Notes: generated from the letters alone by a model not told the origin. 9,261 nucleotides of DNA from Ktedonobacter sp. 13_1_20CM_4_53_11 (GCA_001919995.1 MNIY01000111.1:1-9261); one strand, 5' to 3'; shown: positions 1-7,697, counted from the first letter of the stretch. A program made the numbers and translations.

Positions 1-1
1 T

Positions 2-1225
2 TACCTGGCACCTCACGCACAACAGTCCGATATCCCCATCCCAGATATCGTAGCGGCAGCCCGCAAAGAGATCCAAGAGGAGGGAGCTATTCTCTGGTCG
101 GAGGCGCTACAAGAGCAATACGGGCCAGGATCTCTGACAGCCGGCCCCGATGACCTTGCGGTTCTGCCGTACACATCGGGGACGACGGGGAAACCGAAAG
201 GGTGCATGCATACACACCATACCGTGCAAGCTACATTGGTTGGTGCGGGAGTCTGGACATCCATGACGCCTAATGCTGTCATTTTGACTACTCTTCCTCT
301 TTTTCACGTGACCGGTATGCAGCATAGTATGAACGCCCCCATCTTTAATGGCAGCAGCTTCGTGCTGATGACCCGCTGGGACAGAGAGGTGGCGGCACAG
401 TTGATCCAACGCTACGGATGCACCCACTGGACGAACATCAGCACGATGGTCATTGACTTTCTCGCAAATCCGAAGATTCGGGACTACGACTTGCACACGC
501 TCATGCTGGTTGGCGGTGGCGGCGCACCACTACCAGAGGCGGTTGGGGAACGACTATACGAACTCCTCGGCCTGCGCTATATGGAGGGGTATGGGCTCTC
601 TGAAACCATTTCGCAGACGCACTTCAATCCTCCCGATCGGCCCAAGTTGCAGTGCCTGGGCGTCCCCTCCTTCGATGTCGATGCGCGAGTGATCGATCCC
701 GAGACGCTGGAAGAACTGGGGCCGAACCAGGTAGGGGAAATCGTCTGTAGCGGGCCGCAAGTCCTGCGCGGCTACTGGAGAAGGCCCGAAGAAACGGAAG
801 AAGTCTTTCTCACCAGAGATGGCAAGCGGTTTCTACGCACGGGAGACCTGGGGCAGTACGACGACGAAGGCTACTACTTCATGGTTGATAGGCTCAAGCG
901 CATGATCAACGCCAGTGGCTTCAAAGTGTGGCCCGCCGAGGTCGAGTCGATTCTCTACAATCATCCAGCGATCCAGGAGGCCTGCGTGATTGGCATGGTG
1001 GATCCCAAGCGTGGAGAGACGGTCAAAGCATTCGTGGTTGTGCGTCAAGAGCAGCGTGGTATGGTCTCCGAGGAGGAGATCATCGAGTGGTCGAAAGGGC
1101 AGATGGCTGCCTATAAGTACCCAAGGATGGTACAGTTTGTCGACGCGCTACCGCGTTCCGGGACGGGGAAGATTCTCTGGCGCCAACTGCAGGAGCAGGA
1201 AAGAGCTTCAGCATCCCAGCAATAA
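2..1225 (+). CDS. AMP-forming acyl-CoA ligase (ANL superfamily), 5' end outside window
   Basis: The reading frame is open from base 2, so the gene begins upstream; about 407 C-terminal residues are visible, against 500-560 for the family. It should activate a carboxylic acid through an acyl-adenylate and transfer it to CoA in the cytoplasm. The sequence shows the A3 P-loop YTSGTTGKPKG at 170-202, the A5 motif GYGLSET near 587-607, the A7 motif RTGDLG with its ribose-binding Asp at 845-847, and the A8 hinge DRLKRMINASGFKVWPAEVE from 887. The A10 motif PRSGTGKI carries the catalytic Lys at 1169-1171. All core motifs are intact. The ATG at 206 lies just after the P-loop and is an internal Met, not a start. 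The profile resembles fatty-acid or aromatic-acid CoA ligases; the substrate cannot be read from the sequence. A phosphotriesterase-like hydrolase follows 51 bases downstream on the same strand, suggesting cotranscription. Confidence 0.93.
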   Translation, partial: YLAPHAQQSDIPIPDIVAAARKEIQEEGAILWSEALQEQYGPGSLTAGPDDLAVLPYTSGTTGKPKGCMHTHHTVQATLVGAGVWTSMTPNAVILTTLPLFHVTGMQHSMNAPIFNGSSFVLMTRWDREVAAQLIQRYGCTHWTNISTMVIDFLANPKIRDYDLHTLMLVGGGGAPLPEAVGERLYELLGLRYMEGYGLSETISQTHFNPPDRPKLQCLGVPSFDVDARVIDPETLEELGPNQVGEIVCSGPQVLRGYWRRPEETEEVFLTRDGKRFLRTGDLGQYDDEGYYFMVDRLKRMINASGFKVWPAEVESILYNHPAIQEACVIGMVDPKRGETVKAFVVVRQEQRGMVSEEEIIEWSKGQMAAYKYPRMVQFVDALPRSGTGKILWRQLQEQERASASQQ

Positions 1226-1262
1226 TACCGCACCGTGGCTATGAATGGTAAGGATTGCAGAA

Positions 1263-1270
1263 AGAGGAGA
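1263..1270 (+). promoter_or_regulatory. Ribosome binding site of the phosphotriesterase-like gene
   Basis: AGAGGAGA sits 6 bases before the ATG at 1277. This decides in favour of that start over an in-frame GTG at 1235, which has no Shine-Dalgarno sequence and would add 14 residues that do not look like the family's N-terminus. Confidence 0.75.
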
Positions 1271-1276
1271 AATACA

Positions 1277-2239
1277 ATGGCAACAGTACAGACCGTTACT
1301 GATCCCATCGACACGTCCGAAATGGGTTTTACCCTGATCCATGAGCACCTGCGGCTGCGATCCGACGCGGTTGTCATGCAGTGGCCGTACCTGTATGACG
1401 AAAAGCGCGAGATGGAGCGGGCCCTCGGGCAGGTCAGAGCCGCGCGGGAGCGCGGCGTCAAAACCATCGTGGAGCCTACTGTCATGGGCTTGGGCCGGGA
1501 TATCCGCTTCATGCAGGAGGTCGGGCGTCTGACGGGCATGCAGATTATCCCGGCGACTGGACTGTATACGTATAACGATGTGCCCTTTTACTTTCATCAT
1601 CGCTCGGTTGATCACATGGCAGGTCTGTTTATCCACGACATTGAGGAAGGCATTCAGGGCACCTCCATACGGGCCGCCTTTCTCAAGTGTGCCACTGACG
1701 AGCCCGGTATCACGCCAGGCGTTGAGCAGGTGCTGCGCGCTGTAGCCCGGGCACATAGGCGCACCGGTGTGCCGATTATGACTCACTCGCATCCACGCAG
1801 CGGTGTGGGTTTGAAACAGCAGGATATCCTGGAAGCGGAAGGGGTTGATCTGAGCCGCGTCCTTATCGGACACTCCGGCGATACCGATGACATTGACTAC
1901 CTCACGCAGTTGGTCGAACGAGGCTCCTTCATCGGCATGGACCGCTACGGTCTCGAGGAGACCGCGGGATATCTCTCAACTGAGAAGCGCAACGCGACGA
2001 TCCTGGAGATGTGCCGGCGCGGGTACGTAGAGAAGATGATGCTCTCACAGGACACTTGCTGTACGATCGATTGGTTCGAGCCAGAAGTGGTTGCGGCGTT
2101 GGCGCCCAAATGGAACATGACCTACATAACTGACGAGGTGATTCCCGCCCTAAAAGCGGGAGGTATCACCGATGCACAGATCCATACAATGACCGTCGAC
2201 AATCCACGCCGTTACTTTGAGCGACAAGGAGCATACTAA
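1277..2239 (+). CDS. Phosphotriesterase/lactonase-family metal-dependent hydrolase
   Basis: This is a 320-residue amidohydrolase-superfamily TIM barrel, normal length for phosphotriesterases and PTE-like lactonases. All expected binuclear metal ligands are present: H22 and H24 in the GFTLIHEH motif near the N-terminus, K137 (the lysine normally carboxylated to bridge the metals) in FLKCATD, H170 in IMTHSH, H199 in IGHSGDTDD, and D259 in LSQD. It is therefore predicted to be active. There is no signal peptide, so it should act in the cytoplasm. Known members hydrolyse organophosphates, lactones or carboxyl esters; many environmental members are lactonases, and the substrate here is unresolved. 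It follows an acyl-CoA ligase by 51 bases and has its own strong RBS, so the two are probably one operon. An inferred pathway is opening of a lactone or ester followed by CoA activation of the acid. Confidence 0.92.
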   Translation: MATVQTVTDPIDTSEMGFTLIHEHLRLRSDAVVMQWPYLYDEKREMERALGQVRAARERGVKTIVEPTVMGLGRDIRFMQEVGRLTGMQIIPATGLYTYNDVPFYFHHRSVDHMAGLFIHDIEEGIQGTSIRAAFLKCATDEPGITPGVEQVLRAVARAHRRTGVPIMTHSHPRSGVGLKQQDILEAEGVDLSRVLIGHSGDTDDIDYLTQLVERGSFIGMDRYGLEETAGYLSTEKRNATILEMCRRGYVEKMMLSQDTCCTIDWFEPEVVAALAPKWNMTYITDEVIPALKAGGITDAQIHTMTVDNPRRYFERQGAY

Positions 2240-2279
2240 GAGAATAGCATCTGATAGTCGAATCGCTCTCTTATCAGAT
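2237..2279 (+). repeat. Two overlapping inverted repeats after the hydrolase stop codon
   Basis: The arms ATCTGATA (2249-2256) and TATCAGAT (2272-2279) are perfectly complementary over 8 bases with a 15-base loop. A second pair, TAAGAGA (2237-2243, covering the stop codon) and TCTCTTA (2267-2273), forms a 7-bp stem. The two pairs share bases 2272-2273, so the complete hairpins exclude each other. There is no T-run after either, so this is not a canonical intrinsic terminator. It could be a transcript 3'-end structure or an operator. Confidence 0.45.
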
Positions 2280-2327
2280 CGAGTGTAAGACCCATCTCTT
2301 AAAGCCCTGTGCTCGTGATGGAGATCC

Positions 2328-2357
2328 TTGCGTTCGCTCGTCACACTGTTGTATAAA
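2328..2357 (+). promoter_or_regulatory. Putative sigma-70-type promoter for the TPR-CHAT gene
   Basis: TTGCGT at 2328-2333 and TATAAA at 2352-2357 are separated by 18 bases, near-consensus -35 and -10 boxes. They lie in the only gap upstream of the TPR-CHAT gene. Transcription would begin near 2364, leaving a leader of about 130 bases before the favoured ATG at 2496. The call is from pattern only; Ktedonobacteria promoters are poorly characterised. Confidence 0.4.
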
Positions 2358-2410
2358 TGAGTAGAAATAATCTATGTCGAACGAAGTCATACACAAAAAT
2401 CCCTCTCAGA

Positions 2411-2430
2411 GGTGTCCATACAGAGACACC
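2411..2430 (+). repeat. Small leader hairpin covering an alternative GTG start
   Basis: GGTGTC (2411-2416) and GACACC (2425-2430) form a perfect 6-bp stem with an 8-base loop. The GTG at 2412, the furthest upstream in-frame start for the TPR-CHAT gene, lies inside the stem and has no Shine-Dalgarno sequence. This argues against its use, or alternatively suggests regulated initiation. Confidence 0.4.
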
Positions 2431-2495
2431 AAGCACAAGAGTCGGCTGGGCCACTCGGTGTCATGCTACTCACTGGGGAAAGCAAACCACCGCAT

Positions 2496-5400
2496 ATGGA
2501 TCGTGAACTATTTTTACAATATTTACGCGACCACTCTTTGGAAGAAGGGCGCGCTCACATACAGGAGCATATCGCGGAGCTGTCCGAGCATAAAACCATT
2601 GGCGAATGGCTGGCGGACGAAGCTCTGCGCCTCCTCTACGCCCCTTTTCTCTCGCTCAAGTTAGCCGAACTGCTGACCTTCTTCGGTGAATGTTGTTCAC
2701 ATCTTCCATCGCAGGCGCTCGGCTTCAAGGCAAAAGGGGATGCATTGTTTCAGATTGGGCATTATGAAGCTGCGCTAGAGTGTTTGGATACTGCTGGGGA
2801 GGATTTTCTTTTCTTGGGCGATGAAGGAAATTGGGCGCGTTCTCGTATCAGTTGGGTCTTATGTGCAGGCTGGCTTGGTCGCGTCGAAGACGCGCTAAAA
2901 GCCGGAGAGCAGGCCCGCACCGTTTTTTTACAATTGGGAGAATATTATTGGGCTGGCGTTGTCGATAACAATACGGCTATAGTCTACGAATTTATAGGAC
3001 GATACCAGGACGCACTCAAGCTCTACGAAAATATGCTCGCAATTTTTTCTACCGTCACCGATCAAAGTGAGATTTCCATTAAGCGGTCTATAGCGATAGC
3101 AAAAGTAAATCAGGCAGAAATTCTCTCCCGGCTTGGCAAGTTAGAAGAGGCGTACTGTCTTTTTCAGCGGGCACAGGAAAGCTTTATCCTTCTCGGGGAA
3201 ACAAGTTTGGTTATCTACTTAGAGACTCACCTGGCGGAACTCGATTATATACAAGGCTATTATGGCTCGGCATTAAGGCGCTACTATCAAGCTCGTGATA
3301 GCATGGTACAGGATAATGTCGACAGCCCTATTTTGCTGGCAGAACTCAAGCTTTGTATGGCGAATTGTCTTGTAAAACTGAATAGAACGCAAGAGGCTTG
3401 CCTGTTGTCGGAGGAGGCGGTGAAGACATTCCGACAATCCAGTATATCATTGAGTACAGGCAATGCACTATGCGAACATGCGAGAGCATTAGTAGCCTCT
3501 AATCGACTCCAAGAAGCTCTGGATGCTCTTGATGAAGCCTGGGCATTATTTAATGATGGGGGCTTTGAACCACATGCTCTTGCTAGCAATCTCCAACGGG
3601 CAGAAATTCTTCTACAAATGGGGTCATTCACTGCAGCATACGCGCAGGCTCAAGTAGTCAAGAATTATTGTGATGTTCAGGGTCTTATAGCCCGCTCCAT
3701 TCATGCCAGTCTACTTATGGCTAGTGCGTTGATAGCAAATGTGGAGCAAACTGAGTTCCGGGAGGAGCAGCAAACGACACTGCTACAGGAGGCCACGTTA
3801 CTATGCAAACGAGTTATCTTTCAGGCACGTCAGCATAATTTGCAAGGAGAAATCTATAAAAGCCACTACCTCCTGGGAAGAATCTTTTCTCTTCAGCACA
3901 ATCTTTTGAAGGCTGCAAAGCACTACGGAGCGGCAATTGCTCAGATCGAACGTATTCTCGATGATCTTGTGTATGATCTCTCTGCTTCATTCCTGCACAC
4001 GACATGGACTGTGTACGAGGATATGATTGCTCTATGTCTCCAGCAATCTCAGCCAGAGCATGCTTTTTACTATCTTGAACAGGCGCGATCAATGGCCCTT
4101 CGTCAGCATCTTAGTAGTTCTAAGGCACCACTTGGAAAGAACGAGAGAGAAGGGAATGTTGTTTCTACAACAGTCCTGCGCACACGATACGAACTCAGAG
4201 ATTGGCAGGAGCAACATCGCAAATATAGCGTTCTACTCGCAGATATTGATACCTCGCTATCTCCTGCCCTTAATCGAGATATCATCCAGACCGAACTGAA
4301 GCATTGCGAGGAGAAGCTAAACGAGTTGTTTGAGCGCCTGTATCTCTACGAAGCAAGTACACCAGCGAGGTCTCAAGGTTCTCATTCCAGGAAAGCTGTG
4401 CGTCTAGAACAGGCAGCACTCAAAGTACAAAGGATAGATATCGCACAGGTGCGCCAACCTCTTTCTGCGGATCATCTTCTACTGTCATACTATATCTATG
4501 AGGGGAAGCTTGTCATTTTTGCGATTACAGCAGAAGATTTGATAGTCCATGAAGATCCTGACGGACTGGCCCAGTTGGAGTATCTATTACCATTACTCCA
4601 TGCTCATCTTCAACCGCAGGGTTGGCCCGATGTTTTGCACCCACCACAGCAGCTCATCCGCCGTCTGCTTAAAAAGCTCTATGATCTATTAATATCTCCT
4701 GCGATACCTCTACTACCTTCTCCGGCGGGACACCTTACCATTGTTCCTTATGGTCCGTTACATCAGCTGCCGTTTCATGCCCTGTATGATGGTTCCCGCT
4801 TCCTGATCGAGGACTACCAGATGAACTACCTCCCGGCGAGCAGCTTGCTGGTGCATCTCGGTATGCAGAATGACAAACAGAACGGTGATTCTGCCTCAGC
4901 AGAGATATCAGCCGGACATCCGCTCGTGCTTGCTTATTCGGACGATGGGCATTTGCTACGTGTCCATGATGAGGCAAGAACCATAGCATCACTTTTAGAG
5001 GGGAGATGCTATCTTGAAAAAGAAGCCACGATTGCGCGGCTTATCCAGCAAGCATCATCCAGTCCAATCATTCATCTCGCAACTCATGGTCAAAGCAGGT
5101 TGGATGCCCCCAATTTTTCGTATGTTCGTTTAGCTGATGGACAGTTAAACGCGATTGATGCCTTCAGCCTCGATTTACAGAAATGTGAACTGGTCACCTT
5201 GAGCGGCTGTGAAACGGGGTTAGCCCTGAGCGGTGGAGGCGATGAACAATTGGGCCTGAGCCGGGCTTTCCTGGCTGCTGGAGCAACTTCACTCGTAATA
5301 AGCTTGTGGCCCGTAGAGGATAACGCGACGAACGAGCTGATGCAACGCTTCTATCAGCATCTTTTGCAAGGAGAGAGCAAGGTGCAAGCGCTGCGAACCG

Positions 5401-5519
5401 CTCAATGCAGTCTCTTGCATCAAACGGAATCGATGTATGTTCACCCATACTTCTGGGCGGCATTTCGTCTTGTCGGTGATGTTGGTCCCTTGAGGTATCG
5501 AAACAATCAAAGGCTGTAA
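2496..5519 (+). CDS. TPR-CHAT caspase-like protease
   Basis: From the ATG at 2496 this is a 1007-residue cytoplasmic protein. Residues about 1-75 form a helical cap. Residues about 75-545 contain roughly ten TPR-like helical pairs of about 40 residues, with repeated patterns of the A.IL..LGK.EEA...F type, expected to bind protein partners. Residues about 565-620 look like a charged coiled coil. A C-terminal CHAT domain occupies about 655-1000. It keeps the caspase-fold dyad: H864 in HLATHG (codon 5085-5087) and C905 in LSGCETG (codon 5208-5210). It ends with the usual HPYFWAAFRLVGD motif, so proteolytic activity is predicted. In the same frame, GTG 2412 and ATG 2463 would add 28 or 11 residues. 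I prefer 2496 because the MDRELFLQYL helix looks like the natural N-terminus of this family, but its only purine-rich element, GGGGAAAG at 2475-2482, is 13 bases away, so the start is uncertain. TPR-CHAT proteins include Csx29 of type III-E CRISPR and many conflict-system proteases; no CRISPR is seen here. A subtilase gene follows. Confidence 0.92.
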   Translation: MDRELFLQYLRDHSLEEGRAHIQEHIAELSEHKTIGEWLADEALRLLYAPFLSLKLAELLTFFGECCSHLPSQALGFKAKGDALFQIGHYEAALECLDTAGEDFLFLGDEGNWARSRISWVLCAGWLGRVEDALKAGEQARTVFLQLGEYYWAGVVDNNTAIVYEFIGRYQDALKLYENMLAIFSTVTDQSEISIKRSIAIAKVNQAEILSRLGKLEEAYCLFQRAQESFILLGETSLVIYLETHLAELDYIQGYYGSALRRYYQARDSMVQDNVDSPILLAELKLCMANCLVKLNRTQEACLLSEEAVKTFRQSSISLSTGNALCEHARALVASNRLQEALDALDEAWALFNDGGFEPHALASNLQRAEILLQMGSFTAAYAQAQVVKNYCDVQGLIARSIHASLLMASALIANVEQTEFREEQQTTLLQEATLLCKRVIFQARQHNLQGEIYKSHYLLGRIFSLQHNLLKAAKHYGAAIAQIERILDDLVYDLSASFLHTTWTVYEDMIALCLQQSQPEHAFYYLEQARSMALRQHLSSSKAPLGKNEREGNVVSTTVLRTRYELRDWQEQHRKYSVLLADIDTSLSPALNRDIIQTELKHCEEKLNELFERLYLYEASTPARSQGSHSRKAVRLEQAALKVQRIDIAQVRQPLSADHLLLSYYIYEGKLVIFAITAEDLIVHEDPDGLAQLEYLLPLLHAHLQPQGWPDVLHPPQQLIRRLLKKLYDLLISPAIPLLPSPAGHLTIVPYGPLHQLPFHALYDGSRFLIEDYQMNYLPASSLLVHLGMQNDKQNGDSASAEISAGHPLVLAYSDDGHLLRVHDEARTIASLLEGRCYLEKEATIARLIQQASSSPIIHLATHGQSRLDAPNFSYVRLADGQLNAIDAFSLDLQKCELVTLSGCETGLALSGGGDEQLGLSRAFLAAGATSLVISLWPVEDNATNELMQRFYQHLLQGESKVQALRTAQCSLLHQTESMYVHPYFWAAFRLVGDVGPLRYRNNQRL

Positions 5520-5648
5520 GGCAGATCTCAGACAAAGGCAACTCAACCCCCAAAAAAGTTACCTCCCAACGTTTGAGAGATAGGAGTGTTGACGTAATTA
5601 CCAGGTACTCCCGCTAGAATACCCAGTTAGAAAGGCTTGGAGGCACAT
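5520..5648 (+). promoter_or_regulatory. Intergenic region with weak promoter candidate upstream of the subtilase
   Basis: The 129 bases between the two protease genes contain TTGACG (5589-5594) and TAGAAT (5615-5620), separated by 20 bases. The boxes are good but the spacing is longer than the usual 16-18, so a separate promoter is possible, not certain. A loose complementary pair, TCTCAGAC (5526-5533) with GTTTGAGA (5571-5578, one G-U pair), has a 37-base loop and no T-run. No convincing terminator separates the two genes, so readthrough from the TPR-CHAT gene is plausible. Confidence 0.3.
5639..5643 (+). promoter_or_regulatory. Ribosome binding site of the subtilase gene
   Basis: GGAGG, within TTGGAGG at 5637-5643, lies 5 bases before the ATG at 5649. 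The in-frame TTG at 5637 overlaps the RBS itself, so it cannot be the start. Confidence 0.8.
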
Positions 5649-7511
5649 ATGCAACATAAGATGTCTATGAACGACAATATGCACGACACTTTTTGGCGCA
5701 ATGACCAGATTATGGTCGTGTTTCGTTCGGATATTCCCCTCGTATCTGATGGAATACTCAACGAAGAGCCGCTGTTACAAAAATTGAATTTACCTTTGCA
5801 ATTGCAGGGGATCAATCAGTTCCTCCAGATAAACCAGGTTCCTGTTACTTTAGCTTTTTTAGGTGATGACGAGAAACCTGCTCCACCAGATCAGCCTGCT
5901 TTAAGCAAAGCCAACAGTGGAGATAACTCGAAGCTCCCCCCTGGCGTCCATCTCTTCGGCTTAACCTCTCCCATCCAAACAGACTATGGAGTGATCAATA
6001 CTAGTGTTATTAGCTTTCTTAAAATTGACAAAGGATCTGCACAGGGTGCCGGCGGTACGCCATCTGCGAGAGTCTTACCTGGGAAAGGTCACGGCAGTCA
6101 CAACGATGAATCTCTTATCCCCACCATTGTTACTACCCTCAACGATGGTCTGGATGATCTCAACAAGAAGAGCATGGTGCCTATCGCTCTTTCTGCCCCG
6201 GCCTGGCTTTGTGGAGGTACGCCAATAGGTCAGGGCTGCCCACTTACTCCTCCTATGCCGGTGGAAGATTCTTGCTCGAACTGGCACATTACGCTGCCTG
6301 ATCTCGACCCTCAATTACAATCGCTGATGGGTGATGGCGTGACGGTCTTTATACTGGATGCATTTCCCGAACGAGGAGTAATCTCAAGGGCGGCAAGAGA
6401 TGCGGGAGATGACAACTGGCTTCTGAGTAACGTTAACGAAACGGTTTCATTTGATTACAGCATGATGTCTGGCGTGCAAGAAATACGCGATATGGTCAGC
6501 ACGGGTAACGCCTCAGTTGGCAAGGATGTTTATGGGGAGCATTATCCCATTCTGATGCCAGATCACGGCTTGTTCATTGCCGGTATTGTGCGTGACATTG
6601 CTCCCAATGCCAATATTGAGTGTATTCGTGTGCTCAACGATCTTTGTGTGGGTGATATGAGCAAGCTGGTAGGGGCGCTCTGGAGGATATATAATCGTAT
6701 GTTATCGGTTAATCCAGATACAGGCCAGGTAGGAGATCTTTACCAGAAGCCAGTTGTCATTAACCTGAGCCTGGTGATACCCACCGATGAGGAAGCACAG
6801 CAGAAGCAAATTAACCCGGGAGCAGGTGGTTTCAATATCATACAGGCAGACCTGTTTTTGGCAATAACTAGCCTGACGCAAGTTGGCGCCATTGTTGTAG
6901 CTTCTGCTGGCAATGAAGGAGACCTGCGTGAAATGCCTCCTGGAGGGAAGCGTCCTATGGCGCTCTATCCTGCTGCCTTTGGCAATTCCATCGATAACGT
7001 CATTGCGGTGGGCGCTGCTACTTCTGCCGGTGCGGCAGCTTCGTATAGCTGTTACCCCGGCCCACGTGGGATTGCAACCTATGGTGGGGAAGTTCCGGAT
7101 GTTCAACCCTTAGATCCTCCCAGCAGTAATCCTGTTGTGACGGTAAAGGATGCGCCGCGAGGTATCTATAGTTCTGTCGAATATCCACCGCTCTCGGATG
7201 TCCCGGCTGATCCACCTGAGCAATATTACGAAGCGCCCAACGTTCACGCCTGGGCATACTGGATGGGAACGTCATTTGCGACACCGATTGTGAGCGCAGT
7301 GACGGCGCGCATACTGGAATTAAAGGCGACAGGTGCCCTTACTGGGGGCGTGCATGATGCTATCATGAATACAGCCAGCGGAGTTGTAACGTGGTCTAAT
7401 TTAGGCTCCGATACAGGGATTTCAAGTGGAACTACAACCGGTCCCTTGTTGAAAGCAATGCAGGTATGCATGCAAGAAGATAGCGACGACGATGATGAGG
7501 TAGAGAACTGA
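5649..7511 (+). CDS. Cytoplasmic S8 subtilisin-like serine protease with novel N-terminal region
   Basis: The 620-residue product carries a complete S8 triad: D237 in VFILDAFPERG, H306 in PDHGLFIAGIV and S542 in GTSFATP, with oxyanion N422 in VVASAGNEG. An active endopeptidase is predicted. There is no signal peptide or membrane segment, unusual for subtilases, which are mostly secreted, so its substrate is probably intracellular. Residues about 20-72 look like a small alpha/beta unit. They are followed by a Pro/Asp/Ser-rich linker (about 72-99), a second module ending in VISFLKIDKG, and a Gly/Ser-rich linker (about 128-150). I recognise no family in this first 230 residues; an inhibitory prodomain or adaptor is possible. 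Between N422 and S542 there is a Pro-rich insertion relative to subtilisin. The C-terminus is very acidic (EDSDDDDEVEN). It lies 129 bases after a TPR-CHAT protease on the same strand, suggesting a functional pair. The start is fixed by a GGAGG 5 bases upstream of the ATG. Confidence 0.9.
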   Translation: MQHKMSMNDNMHDTFWRNDQIMVVFRSDIPLVSDGILNEEPLLQKLNLPLQLQGINQFLQINQVPVTLAFLGDDEKPAPPDQPALSKANSGDNSKLPPGVHLFGLTSPIQTDYGVINTSVISFLKIDKGSAQGAGGTPSARVLPGKGHGSHNDESLIPTIVTTLNDGLDDLNKKSMVPIALSAPAWLCGGTPIGQGCPLTPPMPVEDSCSNWHITLPDLDPQLQSLMGDGVTVFILDAFPERGVISRAARDAGDDNWLLSNVNETVSFDYSMMSGVQEIRDMVSTGNASVGKDVYGEHYPILMPDHGLFIAGIVRDIAPNANIECIRVLNDLCVGDMSKLVGALWRIYNRMLSVNPDTGQVGDLYQKPVVINLSLVIPTDEEAQQKQINPGAGGFNIIQADLFLAITSLTQVGAIVVASAGNEGDLREMPPGGKRPMALYPAAFGNSIDNVIAVGAATSAGAAASYSCYPGPRGIATYGGEVPDVQPLDPPSSNPVVTVKDAPRGIYSSVEYPPLSDVPADPPEQYYEAPNVHAWAYWMGTSFATPIVSAVTARILELKATGALTGGVHDAIMNTASGVVTWSNLGSDTGISSGTTTGPLLKAMQVCMQEDSDDDDEVEN

Positions 7512-7568
7512 ATGTTCTCTAAGCTTGCGTTTTAATCAGCCAGATCAAAAAGGGATGCAGAACCTGAC

Positions 7569-7588
7569 AAAACGTGCTTTCACGTTTT
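7569..7588 (+). terminator. Candidate transcription terminator after the subtilase
   Basis: AAAACGTG (7569-7576), the tetraloop CTTT and CACGTTTT (7581-7588) form a perfect 8-bp stem 57 bases past the subtilase stop. The run of four T's on the distal arm is part of the stem and is followed by CC, so it is weaker than a classical rho-independent terminator. The perfect symmetry would allow function in either direction. Confidence 0.45.
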
Positions 7589-7618
7589 CCTACTATTCCT
7601 GCCAGGTATTATGCAAAT

Positions 7619-7651
7619 GGAGGAAGAAGCAAGGAATGTTCTTCTTCCTCC
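7619..7651. repeat. 11-bp perfect inverted repeat (purine/pyrimidine hairpin)
   Basis: GGAGGAAGAAG (7619-7629) is the exact reverse complement of CTTCTTCCTCC (7641-7651), with an 11-base loop. One arm is all purine and the other all pyrimidine. There is no T-run after it on the + strand. It may be a second transcript-end structure or part of a small repeat element. The GGAGGAAG arm resembles a Shine-Dalgarno sequence, but no plausible gene follows. Confidence 0.6.
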
Positions 7652-7697
7652 TCCCGATCATACAGGCATGGCTATTCCCTGCCCGCAAATTCCTGGG

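Noticed and set aside
206..1225. Complete 339-residue ligase starting at ATG 206
   Set aside because: The frame is open upstream to base 2 and encodes the essential P-loop YTSGTTGKPKG just before this Met, so it is internal.
1208..1873. 221-residue open frame on the minus strand
   Set aside because: It is antisense to the phosphotriesterase-like gene, has no family motifs, and the + strand frame carries every catalytic residue.
3287..3631. 114-residue minus-strand open frame inside the TPR-CHAT gene
   Set aside because: It is a shadow of the TPR repeats on the + strand, with no RBS or motif support.
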